From Guptibacillus hwajinpoensis (GTDB lineage: Bacteria > Bacillota > Bacilli > Bacillales > Guptibacillaceae): a stretch of 64,000 bases of DNA. This document shows, piece by piece, positions 8,183 through 17,107 of this stretch (the first letter of the stretch is position 1; each line of letters begins with the position of its first letter). The translations under genes were made by a program, and so were the position numbers. The notes under the pieces are model-generated. The model worked only from the letters and a program-made list of their open reading frames with translations, did not search any database and was not told the DNA's origin. The stretch lies in assembly GCF_020171785.1 (NCBI RefSeq), contig NZ_JAIVAE010000001.1:16740-80739 (forward strand). Reading direction: 5' to 3'.

Positions 8183-9613
8183 TTATATCCCCGTCCTTTT
8201 TCCCACACGGTAATAGAGCCGTATAAAGGAGTCTTTCCATCGTTTGAAATGAATGGGTGCAAATGGTTCCATATAAGGGTTCGAGAAGCTTCTCAGTTTA
8301 ATAAGATGTGTCGTGACAATAAAGATGGCGATTAGCATGCCATAGACGCCAAGAATGGATGCAGAAAATAAGAAGAAAAAGCGAATCGTTCTGAGCGCAA
8401 GACTTAGCTGGTAATTTGGTATAGCAAAAGAACAGATTGCTGTAAATGAAATCACCATGACCATCATAGGACTAACAATTCCTGAGCTTACGGCAGTTTC
8501 GCCGATAACAATGGCCCCGACGATGCTTACTGTTGAACCAATCGGTTTAGGGAGTCGTACCCCAGCCTCACGTAGAATTTCAATGGTAAGTTCCATAATA
8601 AAGGCCTCAATCACGGAAGGGAACGGAACGCCCTCCCTCGTCTTTGAGAGAGAAACCGCAAGACTTGTTGGAATAAGTCCATGGTGAAACGAAATGAGTG
8701 AAATATAAGCCGCAGGCAAGAGAACTGAGATCAGGGCGGTGAAATAGCTCAATAACCGAATGAGAGAGGCTGGAATCCATTTAAAATAATAGTCGTCAGG
8801 TGTTTGCAGAAGCATGTTCAGTGTTGTGGGTGCAATTAATACCGTGGGAGAGCCATCTGTCATTAGAGCTACGCGTCCTTCAAGTAGCGCATTGGCCACT
8901 TTCGTTGGATGCTGAGTCGAGGCTAACTCAGGAAAAACAGAGAGAGGATTGCGTTCAATTAGCTGCTCAAGCACTCCTGCATCTGTAATATAATCTACCT
9001 CAATTTGAGTGATTCGCTCTCTCACTTCGTTAATTAATGTCTCGCTCGCTTTTCCTTGTAAGTATGTGATTGAAATCGACGTTACTACATCTTTCCCAAC
9101 AAAATGCTGTTCAAACAAAAGATCGCTCGTTTTCAAATGAGCTCGCAATAATGCTTTATTATCCTGAATGCATTCGATAAACCCATCTCGTGGCCCACTA
9201 ATCGTCGGTTCATTCACCGGTTCATCCGGTGATCTCTTGACGGAATATGTCGTTTTTACAGAGTAAACGTGATCCTCAGTAGTATCCCGTGCAATAAGGA
9301 CTGTGCATCCATCCATCAGGTGTCTTGAAATCGTACTGTGATCGCTAATATTATTCACCGCTGCCATTGGAATAAGGTCGGGAATATCGGTTGGGATAAT
9401 CTTCGTGTCTTCACTTGAAATCGTTAGTAGCGGACTAAGGATGGTTTTTTGAATAACCATGCGATCAGAAATGTCATCGAGATACAAGAGTGTAAGCGTA
9501 AGACCGTTGAGTTGAATCGTCTTCTGTTTTAAGTCTTCACTGTTATGAAACTCAAGCTTAATTTGTTCCTCTAGTAACGTAGGAGAAGAACGTCCGAATC
9601 GTCTTCTTTTCAT
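8183..9613 (-). CDS. GerA family spore germination protein (GerAA type)
   Basis: About 476 residues. The N-terminal half is a soluble spore-inner-membrane-associated domain (IKLEFHNSEDLKQKTIQLNGLTLTLLYLDDISD); the C-terminal half has about five membrane segments with the conserved PFPSVIEAFIMELTIEILREAGVRLPKPIGSTVSIVGAIVIGETAV block that defines GerA proteins. I prefer the ATG at 9613 because GGAG precedes it at a sound distance; the upstream in-frame ATG at 9649 has no ribosome site. GerA is the first gene of the receptor operon. The three genes are intact, so the receptor is probably functional. Confidence 0.92.
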   Translation of the reverse strand: MKRRRFGRSSPTLLEEQIKLEFHNSEDLKQKTIQLNGLTLTLLYLDDISDRMVIQKTILSPLLTISSEDTKIIPTDIPDLIPMAAVNNISDHSTISRHLMDGCTVLIARDTTEDHVYSVKTTYSVKRSPDEPVNEPTISGPRDGFIECIQDNKALLRAHLKTSDLLFEQHFVGKDVVTSISITYLQGKASETLINEVRERITQIEVDYITDAGVLEQLIERNPLSVFPELASTQHPTKVANALLEGRVALMTDGSPTVLIAPTTLNMLLQTPDDYYFKWIPASLIRLLSYFTALISVLLPAAYISLISFHHGLIPTSLAVSLSKTREGVPFPSVIEAFIMELTIEILREAGVRLPKPIGSTVSIVGAIVIGETAVSSGIVSPMMVMVISFTAICSFAIPNYQLSLALRTIRFFFLFSASILGVYGMLIAIFIVTTHLIKLRSFSNPYMEPFAPIHFKRWKDSFIRLYYRVGKRTGI

Positions 9614-9786
9614 ATCAACATCACTCCGAAAATGATCTCTCTTTATCATTTGCTGAAATCATAAAACTATCCAAATGGTGTCCTTTCTTTCAAAACCCTG
9701 TTAGGATATATGACCAATTTGTTATTTTCAATTTTCAAACATGGTACGATTTTGCATATTATATCGTCCAGAAAGAAGGGGATTCT

Positions 9787-11037
9787 GTGAAACGCCTTGT
9801 CGTAATCGGAAATGGACTTGCTGGCATTCAGTTTCTTGAACGCTTGCTTTCGATGAAGTCTTCTCGATTTGAAATAACGATTATTGGAAAGGAGCCTGCA
9901 TATAAGCGATATTTACTTTCGCGGATTCTACAACAAGATGTTGCTGTTGAAAAAGCAGAATTAGAAGATGAAGATTGGTACAAACAACGAGGGATTCGAC
10001 TCATAGAAAATGAAACAGCGGTAATGATAGATCCACTCAGTCGACATGTGAAAACAGATAGGGGACGGAAGATCGCCTATGACACGCTTGTCCTTGCAAC
10101 AGGTGCTAATCCGCACGTTCTTCCAGTGAAAGGAGCTGGAAAGAACGGCGTTATGACATTCCGTTCTATGAAGGATTGTAAAACCTTAATGGATGCTTCT
10201 AAATGTTACCGAAAAGCAGCTGTACTTGGTGCGGGTGTTCTAGGCTTGGAAACAGCGATGGGTCTTGTTCAACAAGGGATTGATACGACAGTTGTTCATC
10301 ATCAACCGAATGTGATGAATCGACAGCTTGACCGACTTGCCTCTGAAATGCTACAAGAAGATTTAGAAAAATTAGGTGTAAAATTTGCTTTATGTAAACG
10401 AACAAAAGAAATTAACGGTGACTCTTGTGCACAATCGCTCACTTTTTCTGATGGGACTTTTCTTGAAGCCGATCTTGTTGTAATGGCTGTTGGTGTAAAG
10501 TCAAATGTAGAGTTAGCAAAAAAGAGTGGATTGGAAGTTCATCGTGGCATCCTTGTAGATGACTATATGCAAACAAGTGATCCTTCTATTTATGCGATAG
10601 GTGAATGTGCAGAGCATCGTGACGTTACGTACGGTGTGATTGATCCAATTCTTGATCAAGCGGAACATTTAGCAGGTACGATTGCAGGGTGTCCGAAACC
10701 ATACCGTGGTTCCATCCCTTCAACTACTTTAAATATTTCAGGTATCAGCTTGTTTTCTGCAGGTCAAGTGCTTGAAACGGAGGATACGAGAACGTACCAA
10801 TGGATTGATCCCATTCGTCACGTCTACAAAAAAATTGTGACCTTACATGGTCATGTGATCGGGGCGATTCTTTACGGAGATACTTCAGAAGCTGTCACTA
10901 TAGCAAAACTCGTTAGTCGTTTAGCGCCGGTTTCTGACATTCCATCTAATCAACTTTTTCCTGAAGAAAGGAAACGAAAAACCAATTTAACGCTTGTTCC
11001 GAGAAGTGATCAAGTCAGTCGAACAGCGCAAAGCTAG
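9787..11037 (+). CDS. FAD/NAD(P)-dependent oxidoreductase, NirB/NasB N-terminal-like
   Basis: A 416-residue pyridine nucleotide-disulfide oxidoreductase. Residues 1-15 hold the FAD Rossmann motif (VVIGNGLAGIQ, GxGxxG), residues about 140-160 the NAD(P) motif (AAVLGAGVLGLETAMGL), and about 270 the FAD-ribityl motif YAIGECAEH. It matches the flavin half of assimilatory nitrite reductase large subunits but lacks the Fe-S/siroheme domains found in full-length NirB (about 800 residues). It starts at GTG after AAGGGGA. The following Rieske-like and HemD-like genes imply a nitrite- or siroheme-related electron-transfer role, but as it stands it can only be called an electron-transfer flavoprotein. 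Confidence 0.82.
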   Translation: MKRLVVIGNGLAGIQFLERLLSMKSSRFEITIIGKEPAYKRYLLSRILQQDVAVEKAELEDEDWYKQRGIRLIENETAVMIDPLSRHVKTDRGRKIAYDTLVLATGANPHVLPVKGAGKNGVMTFRSMKDCKTLMDASKCYRKAAVLGAGVLGLETAMGLVQQGIDTTVVHHQPNVMNRQLDRLASEMLQEDLEKLGVKFALCKRTKEINGDSCAQSLTFSDGTFLEADLVVMAVGVKSNVELAKKSGLEVHRGILVDDYMQTSDPSIYAIGECAEHRDVTYGVIDPILDQAEHLAGTIAGCPKPYRGSIPSTTLNISGISLFSAGQVLETEDTRTYQWIDPIRHVYKKIVTLHGHVIGAILYGDTSEAVTIAKLVSRLAPVSDIPSNQLFPEERKRKTNLTLVPRSDQVSRTAQS

Positions 11038-11074
11038 TGAAAAGACAATAATAGGTTTTAGGAGGATCAATACG

Positions 11075-11392
11075 ATGCCGGTTCAAGCTGTCAAAATCAA
11101 TGTCGGAAGGACGCGTGATCACATTCCTGGTTTTGGACGTTCAGTTGATTTACTCCAGCTATCCATTGCGATTTTTTGTCTGCCGGATGGCACGTTTCGA
11201 GCACTTCATAACCGTTGTCCGAAGGGCGGGGCCATTGTGAATGGAGAAATGTCGGGGCGATTTATTACGTGCCTTGACCATCAGTGTTGCATAGACCTCT
11301 TTACGGGGAGTCTTCAATCCGCTCTTAACAGCAAGGTCGAAACATTTCCAGTTGAAGTAGAGGATGGGTTTATTTATGTCACATTAGAATAG
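11075..11392 (+). CDS. NirD/NasE-like Rieske-fold protein lacking one His ligand
   Basis: A 105-residue protein with the start at 11075 after TAGGAGGATC, preferred over the longer frame from 10994. The fold matches the small subunit of nitrite reductase: the first ligand loop NRCPKGGAIVNG and the second CLDHQ followed by DLFTG. NirD/NasE proteins carry C-P-H-K-G-G in the first loop; here the codon for His is absent (CPKGG), while the second loop keeps C-x2-H. With only three of four ligands, a standard Rieske 2Fe-2S cluster is not expected. It lies just after the NirB-like flavoprotein and before the HemD-like gene. Confidence 0.78.
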   Translation: MPVQAVKINVGRTRDHIPGFGRSVDLLQLSIAIFCLPDGTFRALHNRCPKGGAIVNGEMSGRFITCLDHQCCIDLFTGSLQSALNSKVETFPVEVEDGFIYVTLE

Positions 11393-11463
11393 CGTTTAGT
11401 TGAACAAATGGATATGGTGCTGTACCCTCTATTTAAGATGAGGCTTAAGGAGATGGTAGAGGG

Positions 11464-12255
11464 ATGGGACTTAAGAATAAAAGGATTGCCGTAACGGGTG
11501 GGCGAAAGGGAGAAGAAATCCGCACCCTTATCGAAAAACAGGGGGGAAGAGCGTTCATTCGCCCCGCGCAGGGAACCGTTTTTACGAATGAAGCGCATGT
11601 TGTTGAATCGATACAAGCTATTATTGAAAGTCCTCCGCAATTATTGATTTTCACTACAGGAATGGGCGAAAAGAGAATGGCTGAGCTTGCGGAAGCAAAC
11701 GGTCTAGGGAAGCCTTATGAGCAGCTACTTCGAACAGTTCCAATTGCCGTTCGAGGTACGAAAACCTTCCAGCATTTTAAGCAAAAAGGCATTACACCAG
11801 GAACAGTAGCGGATCGTGGGACGATGAATCAACTCGAGCATTCGCTTACGATTGAAAATCAATCCATTGCGCTACAAATGCATGGTGAGAATGTGCCAAC
11901 GTTTATTAAAACGCTTGAACAAGCAAATAATGAGGTTCGAACCATATATCCGTACGAACACACCCCTCCTGAAGAAGCGGTGGTCGAACAATTGGTTGAG
12001 GAGATCGAAAGTGGGCTACTTGATGCGGTGGCGTTTACAAGCGCCATCCAGGTACGGTATTTTTTTGACTATGTTGAAAATAAGAACAAGAAAAACGTGA
12101 TCCTGTCTCTTTTCAATGATCAGATACTTCCTGTAGCGGTGGGTGAAGTGACGGAAGACCAGTTGAAAGAGCGCGGAGTTAAGCACGTCTTAACACCAAC
12201 CACACCACGTATGGGCGCGATGGTGATGGCCATGGCCAAGTATTATCAGGAATAA
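11464..12255 (+). CDS. Uroporphyrinogen-III synthase family protein
   Basis: A 263-residue HemD-fold protein. It opens with KNKRIAVTGGRKGEEIRTLIEKQGGRAFIRPAQGT, the usual start of bilobed HemD proteins, and has the second-lobe features VAFTSAIQVRYFFDYVE and PVAVGEVTEDQLKERGV. HemD closes hydroxymethylbilane to uroporphyrinogen III, the branch point to siroheme and heme. Because it is separated from other hem genes and follows NirB/NirD-like genes, it may be a paralogue serving siroheme supply, as is seen in nitrite-reductase loci. AAGGAG lies 11 bases before the ATG. A strong terminator follows. Confidence 0.8.
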   Translation: MGLKNKRIAVTGGRKGEEIRTLIEKQGGRAFIRPAQGTVFTNEAHVVESIQAIIESPPQLLIFTTGMGEKRMAELAEANGLGKPYEQLLRTVPIAVRGTKTFQHFKQKGITPGTVADRGTMNQLEHSLTIENQSIALQMHGENVPTFIKTLEQANNEVRTIYPYEHTPPEEAVVEQLVEEIESGLLDAVAFTSAIQVRYFFDYVENKNKKNVILSLFNDQILPVAVGEVTEDQLKERGVKHVLTPTTPRMGAMVMAMAKYYQE

Positions 12256-12267
12256 AAAAATAAACAA

Positions 12268-12305
12268 AAAAGCCGTCTTCCCAATTTAAGGAGGACGGCT
12301 TTTTG
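12268..12305. terminator. Bidirectional terminator
   Basis: Stem AAAAAGCCGTC...GGACGGCTTTTT between the HemD-like gene and the convergent DUF3243 gene. Confidence 0.88.
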
Positions 12306-12312
12306 TATGGAG

Positions 12313-12618
12313 TTAGTTTGTTTGATCGGCGAGCTTCACGAGTACGTGAGACATATGCTGACGTTCTTCCTCGTTTGCTACGTTCCATAGTTCATTTAAT
12401 ACTTTTTCTTCACGGTTACGTGGTTCTTCATGCTTCGCTAGATAGTCTGCAACGCGCTTAGCGCCTTTTGACAATCCTTCTTCGCCAAGACCGAGTTTTT
12501 CGCCTTTGTGTACCTGATCCCCGAGGTAATCTTTAAATGATTTGAAGTTGTTCATGATGTCATCTTTCTTATCCTCACTCATATGTGCTGCTGCTTGTTT
12601 TGGATCTTTCTCTGCCAT
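12313..12618 (-). CDS. DUF3243 family protein (YmfJ-like)
   Basis: A 101-residue hydrophilic, mostly helical protein with FKDYLGDQVHKGEKLGLGEEGLSKGAKRVADYLA, the core of DUF3243 (B. subtilis YmfJ). Function is unknown; homologues are small cytoplasmic Firmicutes proteins. The start is placed at the ATG at 12618 (MAEKDPKQ), ten bases after AAAGGAG; the in-frame ATG at 12624 lies only four bases after it. The leader around the start is nearly identical to that of the next gene (12666-12848). Confidence 0.82.
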   Translation of the reverse strand: MAEKDPKQAAAHMSEDKKDDIMNNFKSFKDYLGDQVHKGEKLGLGEEGLSKGAKRVADYLAKHEEPRNREEKVLNELWNVANEEERQHMSHVLVKLADQTN

Positions 12619-12665
12619 TTTCATTCATCTCCTTTAGTTAGGTTTATTTACTTGCTTTTACGAAA

Positions 12666-12848
12666 TTAAGCTTTTTTCCAATAAGCCGATTCTTTGCTGG
12701 ATCGAAGGGGAGGAAAGGTTTCTCCGCTTTGAAGGCTAATGTGCTTTTCATCTTCTGTTGGATTGCTATTGTTTCCATTTGTTAAACCATCAAACTCATA
12801 CTTGCCGTTTTCTGGAGCCTTTTCACCTGTTTTGTAACGATCTGCCAT
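12666..12848 (-). CDS. YjzC family small protein
   Basis: A 60-residue protein (MADRYKTGEKAPENGKYEFDGL, then HISLQSGETFPPLRSSKESAYWKK). The opening RYKTGEKAPENGKY and the basic aromatic C-terminus match the YjzC family of Bacillus, small proteins of unknown function. The start is ATG 12848, nine bases after AAAGGAG; an upstream in-frame ATG at 12857 touches the ribosome site and cannot be used. Probably expressed separately from the DUF3243 gene. Confidence 0.75.
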   Translation of the reverse strand: MADRYKTGEKAPENGKYEFDGLTNGNNSNPTEDEKHISLQSGETFPPLRSSKESAYWKKA

Positions 12849-12988
12849 TTCACTCATCTCCTTTGTTTGTTAAGTACATAGGGTATGTAACCGGAAATGA
12901 GAGGCATTAAACCCAATAAATGGTTTGTTAGCACATTGGATGTGCTGTTAGGGTTTGGGGTGTTTAAGGAGTTGGAATTTCAATATTA

Positions 12989-13020
12989 AAGGAGGAGAGT
13001 GCTAAAGCGCTCTCCTCCTT
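12989..13020 (-). terminator. Strong hairpin, probable terminator
   Basis: AAGGAGGAGAG...CTCTCCTCCTT stem around GTGCTAAAGCGC. It lies about 120 bp beyond the minus-strand DUF2975 gene and is followed on that strand by CTTTAATATT, an imperfect U-tract. Nothing else coding is visible in 12849-13142. Confidence 0.5.
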
Positions 13021-13142
13021 CGCAAGCAATAGGCTGACAATAGGTCTAAATAGGAGATTTAATGTCTTAAAATGAATTGCTTTTCATTTTTCGTTTTCAC
13101 ATCCAATTTAATTCGAATCATCGTCCATCGCCTTCTTTGTTG

Positions 13143-13715
13143 TTAGATTGTTTGTTCATTTTCCTCAACCGCGTTGACAGCGTACTTTAAGGCAGAGGCG
13201 ATAAGGATCAATATCATTCCGCCTATTAAGGTATCGATATAATTTAATGTTGAGTAATCAATCGTAGCGTTCGAGATTTTTAGCAAGTCTAGTGTTCTAG
13301 ATGTGATTTGTTCATCGATGTATGTTGATGCAGTACCTAGGATGATTGTTACGATGCCGAGCCTCCAAATGATCGATACGTTTTGATATAGAAAAAGGCT
13401 TTTCAAGTAAATGTTTTTTAATAACTTCCTCATCAACCAAAAAAACAGCATCAAAAAGAGTAGGTTAGTAATCATTGAAATAAACGATAAGGTTAAAAAA
13501 GATTTCTCATCATAGAGATCAGGATGATTTTGGAACGTCAGTTGAATATAGCTGAAGATTGGTTCATAAGGACGGAAAGATTTTGCAAGTGCACTATCAG
13601 AAAACCAAATTAGTGAGACGTGTTCTAGTGTCGTAATAACAAATAATAAAGCCATGATATAAAACAGGATCAAGCAAACTTTCGATAAAAGATTAAACCC
13701 AAATTTCCATTTCAT
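13143..13715 (-). CDS. DUF2975-like membrane protein
   Basis: About 190 residues with four predicted membrane helices (near residues 8-32, 80-105, 120-140 and 160-185), the layout of DUF2975 proteins. The start is ATG 13715 after AAAGGGG; the longer frame begins with TTG 13733 without a ribosome site. DUF2975 genes are usually followed by a small XRE regulator. Here the 3' side holds only a 20-codon frame (13061-13123, MIRIKLDVKTKN...) that could be its remnant. Function unknown. Confidence 0.65.
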   Translation of the reverse strand: MKWKFGFNLLSKVCLILFYIMALLFVITTLEHVSLIWFSDSALAKSFRPYEPIFSYIQLTFQNHPDLYDEKSFLTLSFISMITNLLFLMLFFWLMRKLLKNIYLKSLFLYQNVSIIWRLGIVTIILGTASTYIDEQITSRTLDLLKISNATIDYSTLNYIDTLIGGMILILIASALKYAVNAVEENEQTI

Positions 13716-13890
13716 TCGTAAACCCCTTTCCAATCGTGTTGTATGATTAACATTATTTTACTACATAATGCCGATATTTCGATACTTTTTTATTGAAAAA
13801 CAATAATTTTATATTGTATAAAGCAATTTTTCCTGATATCTTAATTATTAGGAAATATTGGGATTTGTGATGAAAGTAGGAGGTTACAGT

Positions 13891-15075
13891 ATGGTGGGCG
13901 GGGATAGAAACGGTTTGGTAGATGCACTACGAGGCTGGAGTTTATTTGGGATTTTAATTGCAAATCTTTTAATCTTTCAGTATGGTATTTTCGGGAAAGA
14001 TGAGATTTCTTTTTTTGGGTTATCATCTTTGGATTATAGTGGATATGTAGCGATTAAAATTTTTATCGAAAACTCATTTATGCCTATATTTACGTTTTTA
14101 TTTGGGTATTCATTGATTTTGATGAGAAATCGTTTGAAAGAAAAAAAGCGTCGTGTAAAATGGCATTTTTTTCGAAGATTCCTCATCTTGATCTTATTTG
14201 GTGTTCTGCATTCGATCTACCTTTGGGAGGGAGACATTTTACTTCTTTATGGCGTAATGGGCATGCTCCTTCTGTTCTTTGTTAATCGAAAGCGAAAAAC
14301 AATCCTCGTTTGGTGTGTGGTCTTGTTTTTATTTGTGACCCTTATTAGTTTCTTAGGTGGAGAAGAAAAGGAGCTCATAAGTGAAGAAAAAATCGATGTT
14401 TATCTGAAAGATACGATGAAGATTTACGGATCAGGCTCTTATGAAATGATCAAACATCACCGTAATAATGTGGATCCGATGGAAATGAGTGAGGGCGAAG
14501 CGTTTTTCGTTGTCTTATTTATGCCTTTTCTTATCCTTCCAATGATGCTTCTTGGAATGTACGCTGCGCATGTTGGCTGGCTTTATCCAAACAAGGTTAA
14601 GTTTTTTCAATACATATCGATCATTTGCCTCCCGCTTGGTCTCTTCTTGAAAGCAACCCTGTATCTATCAAAAGAAATCCATTGGTTGCCAGATATGGGT
14701 TTAATAGGTGGGAGTGTACTAGCAATCGGCTATATCGGAATGTTTAGCTATTTTTACAGCAAATTGAATGGCCACCTCTTTCAGGGATTTGAAAATTTAG
14801 GGAAGCTCTCGTTAACAAACTATATGCTTCAAACGGTCGTATGTACTTCCGTTTTCTATGGCTATGGATTCGGTTTGTTTAGAAAGATGGGCGTTATTCT
14901 TTCCATTCTATTTGGAATTGGACTTTTCACTCTTCAAGTTGTAGGCAGTACGTTTTTCTTGAAACGGTTTAGACAGGGACCGCTTGAAAAAGTGATGCGG
15001 ACGTTTGTTTACTTAGAAAATCCTTTTCAAAGCAGGAAAAAACGTCAATTAAAAGATGAAATGAAAGTTAGTTAG
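13891..15075 (+). CDS. DUF418 family membrane protein (YeiB-like)
   Basis: About 394 residues with eight to ten helices. The N-terminal RNGLVDALRGWSLFGILIANLL is the conserved acyltransferase-3-like opening of YeiB/DUF418 proteins, followed by FGYSLILMRNR and the C-terminal NLGKLSLTNYMLQTVVCT that defines DUF418. The start is ATG 13891 after AGGAGGT; the upstream frame from 13858 is not needed. The role of the family is uncertain, perhaps modification or transport of a cell-envelope component. It is followed closely by the PH-domain pair, so the three may be co-transcribed. Confidence 0.85.
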   Translation: MVGGDRNGLVDALRGWSLFGILIANLLIFQYGIFGKDEISFFGLSSLDYSGYVAIKIFIENSFMPIFTFLFGYSLILMRNRLKEKKRRVKWHFFRRFLILILFGVLHSIYLWEGDILLLYGVMGMLLLFFVNRKRKTILVWCVVLFLFVTLISFLGGEEKELISEEKIDVYLKDTMKIYGSGSYEMIKHHRNNVDPMEMSEGEAFFVVLFMPFLILPMMLLGMYAAHVGWLYPNKVKFFQYISIICLPLGLFLKATLYLSKEIHWLPDMGLIGGSVLAIGYIGMFSYFYSKLNGHLFQGFENLGKLSLTNYMLQTVVCTSVFYGYGFGLFRKMGVILSILFGIGLFTLQVVGSTFFLKRFRQGPLEKVMRTFVYLENPFQSRKKRQLKDEMKVS

Positions 15076-15087
15076 AGGAGTGGCAGT

Positions 15088-15585
15088 ATGGCAACAGAAA
15101 TTAGTAATCCAAATCTGACATTGTCAAAGGATGTTGTGAAAGTATGGACGATTAATGAACTCATTGGAAACGCTATCGGCTTTCTTGTACTAGGTACTCT
15201 TTTTTACCTGGACCATCGTTTTTTATGGTGGGAATGGGTCGGATGGCTTCTACTTGTCGTAACGGTGGTTTCCATCATAACGGCCATTTGGGATATTTTC
15301 TTTCATCCAAAACTGAAATACAAGCACTGGCGATATGAAATAGACGAGGAGTATTTGAAACTGCGACATGGAGCCATCAATGAACAACATCAGCTTGTGC
15401 CGATGAGCAAAATTCAATCCGTTGCGACAAAACAGGGTCCGATTCTAAGACGCTATCAGCTCTATGCAATAAGCATTGAAACGATGGGCTCCTCCCATCT
15501 CATTCCTGCCTTAGTGAAAGAAGAAGCGTTTCAATTACGTGATACTATTGCACGTTACGCTAAGGTAAAAGAGGAGGGGGAATGA
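15088..15585 (+). CDS. PH domain-containing membrane protein (YdbS-like)
   Basis: A 165-residue protein with two membrane helices (about 25-70) and a C-terminal bacterial PH-like domain (YEIDEEYLKLRHGAINEQHQLVPMSKIQSVATKQGPILRRYQLYAISIET). Size and order match B. subtilis YdbS, which works with YdbT. The two are reported to take part in resistance to heterologous antimicrobial peptides. GAGGAG... precedes the ATG; the end overlaps the next gene by four bases. Confidence 0.88.
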   Translation: MATEISNPNLTLSKDVVKVWTINELIGNAIGFLVLGTLFYLDHRFLWWEWVGWLLLVVTVVSIITAIWDIFFHPKLKYKHWRYEIDEEYLKLRHGAINEQHQLVPMSKIQSVATKQGPILRRYQLYAISIETMGSSHLIPALVKEEAFQLRDTIARYAKVKEEGE

Positions 15586-17063
15586 TGGGGTATAGCAGAT
15601 ATTCTCTCTGGATCATTGGATTTGATAGTTGGAAGCTCGGAAAGAGTGCGATCTTCTTTCTCGTATACTTTTTCCTTATTAAGAGAGGGTCAGAATCCTT
15701 TTTCTTTGTATATGGCCGTCCAGCTCTGCTTCTTCTACTTGGAATTTCGGTCATACGCATTGTTTTAAAATGGTTCACCAATACGTACAGTCTCGATAAT
15801 GAAGCCTTTCATCTAAAGAGAGGGATCTTTACCAAATCCAAACGAACCGTTCCATTTAACAAAATTGAAAATACAAATGAACATACGTCTTTCTTTCATC
15901 GCTTAACTGGGACAACCTCCATTGTTTTTGAAACAGGAATGAAGGGGGATGAAGCAGCGGTCGAATTTGACATTGTTTCTCGCACTCAGGCAAATGAACT
16001 TAAGGAACGTGTAGCTACAAATAAGGATACGGAAGAAGCGGATGAAACAGTAGAAGTAACGGAGCACAAGGAACAGGAACGGCAGGTTCATTTTAGAGCT
16101 AAAAAAAAGGATCTCTTAAAAGCTTCGTTCACTTCTTTAAGCTTTCTCTTTCTGATTCCTTTGCTTGCTAGTTTTTATTTTAAATTAGATGACATTTTTG
16201 GAGTGGAAGAAGATGCGGAGGGATTGGTTGCCTTCCTATTACAGTCGGGCTGGATTATGGTGACGATCATCTTTCTTGTGATCCTCGTTTCAATTGGGTT
16301 TGGGATTAGTCGAACGTTCCTAAAATACGGAGGTTTTGAGATTGCATCAGATTCTGATCGGATCTACATACAAAAAGGAGTGCTGGATGCTACGAAGTTT
16401 TCGATTTCTAAGCATCGCGTTCAGGCGATTGAAATTCATCAAACGATGCTGAAGCGCATATTAGGTCTTGCCGAGGTCAAGCTAATGAGCGTTGGGGAAG
16501 CGCGGTCTGATGAAGAAAAGCTTGAAAGTAATTCCCTGTACCCCTTTTTACCTGTTCATCAAGCATATGAGATGATAGAAGCGATTTTACCATCCTATCA
16601 CGTAACAAAGGAGATGGATCGGCTGCCACGTGCTTCCTTGTTCATTCGACTAATGAAACCAAGCTTTATATGGATCATTGGAACTGGGGTGCTCTGGTAT
16701 TTTAAGCCCGATGTTTTCGCTATTCCATGGTGGACTCTTTCAGTAATAATCCTTCTGATTGTAAGTGTGATCCGGTATTTGGATTACAAGCATACAAAAT
16801 ACACATTGAATGCGTCTTTTGTTCAATTTAAAACTGGAGGGTTATCCACCTCCTTGTTTGTAACAAAACGAAGCAAAGTAATAGAAATCAGCATAAAACG
16901 CGGCTTTGTCCAAAAGTGGTTCGGAGTGGCTTCCGTTGGTATCGTGAACCGTTCAAAACCTGTTCATCATTCAGGAATAGAAGATGTTCCACGCGAACTC
17001 GCGGGATCCTTTTATCAATGGTATCAAGGTAGAGGGAAGGAAGTTGAACGAATAGGAAGATAG
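15582..17063 (+). CDS. PH domain-containing membrane protein (YdbT-like)
   Basis: 493 residues, the same length as B. subtilis YdbT. It contains repeated PH-like (DUF304) modules, each behind a pair of membrane helices: about 70-140 (YSLDNEAFHLKRGIFTKSKRTVPFNKIENTNE), 250-335 (DRIYIQKGVLDATKFSISKHRVQAIEI) and 405-480 (YTLNASFVQFKTGGLSTSL). The start ATG overlaps the ydbS-like stop (ATGA), so the two are coupled. Membrane-associated; exact function unknown. Confidence 0.88.
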   Translation: MMGYSRYSLWIIGFDSWKLGKSAIFFLVYFFLIKRGSESFFFVYGRPALLLLLGISVIRIVLKWFTNTYSLDNEAFHLKRGIFTKSKRTVPFNKIENTNEHTSFFHRLTGTTSIVFETGMKGDEAAVEFDIVSRTQANELKERVATNKDTEEADETVEVTEHKEQERQVHFRAKKKDLLKASFTSLSFLFLIPLLASFYFKLDDIFGVEEDAEGLVAFLLQSGWIMVTIIFLVILVSIGFGISRTFLKYGGFEIASDSDRIYIQKGVLDATKFSISKHRVQAIEIHQTMLKRILGLAEVKLMSVGEARSDEEKLESNSLYPFLPVHQAYEMIEAILPSYHVTKEMDRLPRASLFIRLMKPSFIWIIGTGVLWYFKPDVFAIPWWTLSVIILLIVSVIRYLDYKHTKYTLNASFVQFKTGGLSTSLFVTKRSKVIEISIKRGFVQKWFGVASVGIVNRSKPVHHSGIEDVPRELAGSFYQWYQGRGKEVERIGR

Positions 17064-17107
17064 AAAGTACTTTTATGCAAAGATAACGAAAAGAAAAGGA
17101 GTTTCGT

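Noticed and set aside
9650..9786. Sigma-G promoter for gerA
   Set aside because: A sigma-G promoter is expected, but the TGAAAA and CATATAT elements on the minus strand do not have the right spacing.
10994..11074. Longer N-terminus for the NirD-like protein
   Set aside because: It overlaps the upstream gene's end and lacks a ribosome site; TAGGAGGATC before ATG 11075 marks the real start.
13061..13123. XRE regulator partner of the DUF2975 protein
   Set aside because: Only 20 codons (MIRIKLDVKTKN...) are open; at best a remnant, so not listed as a gene.
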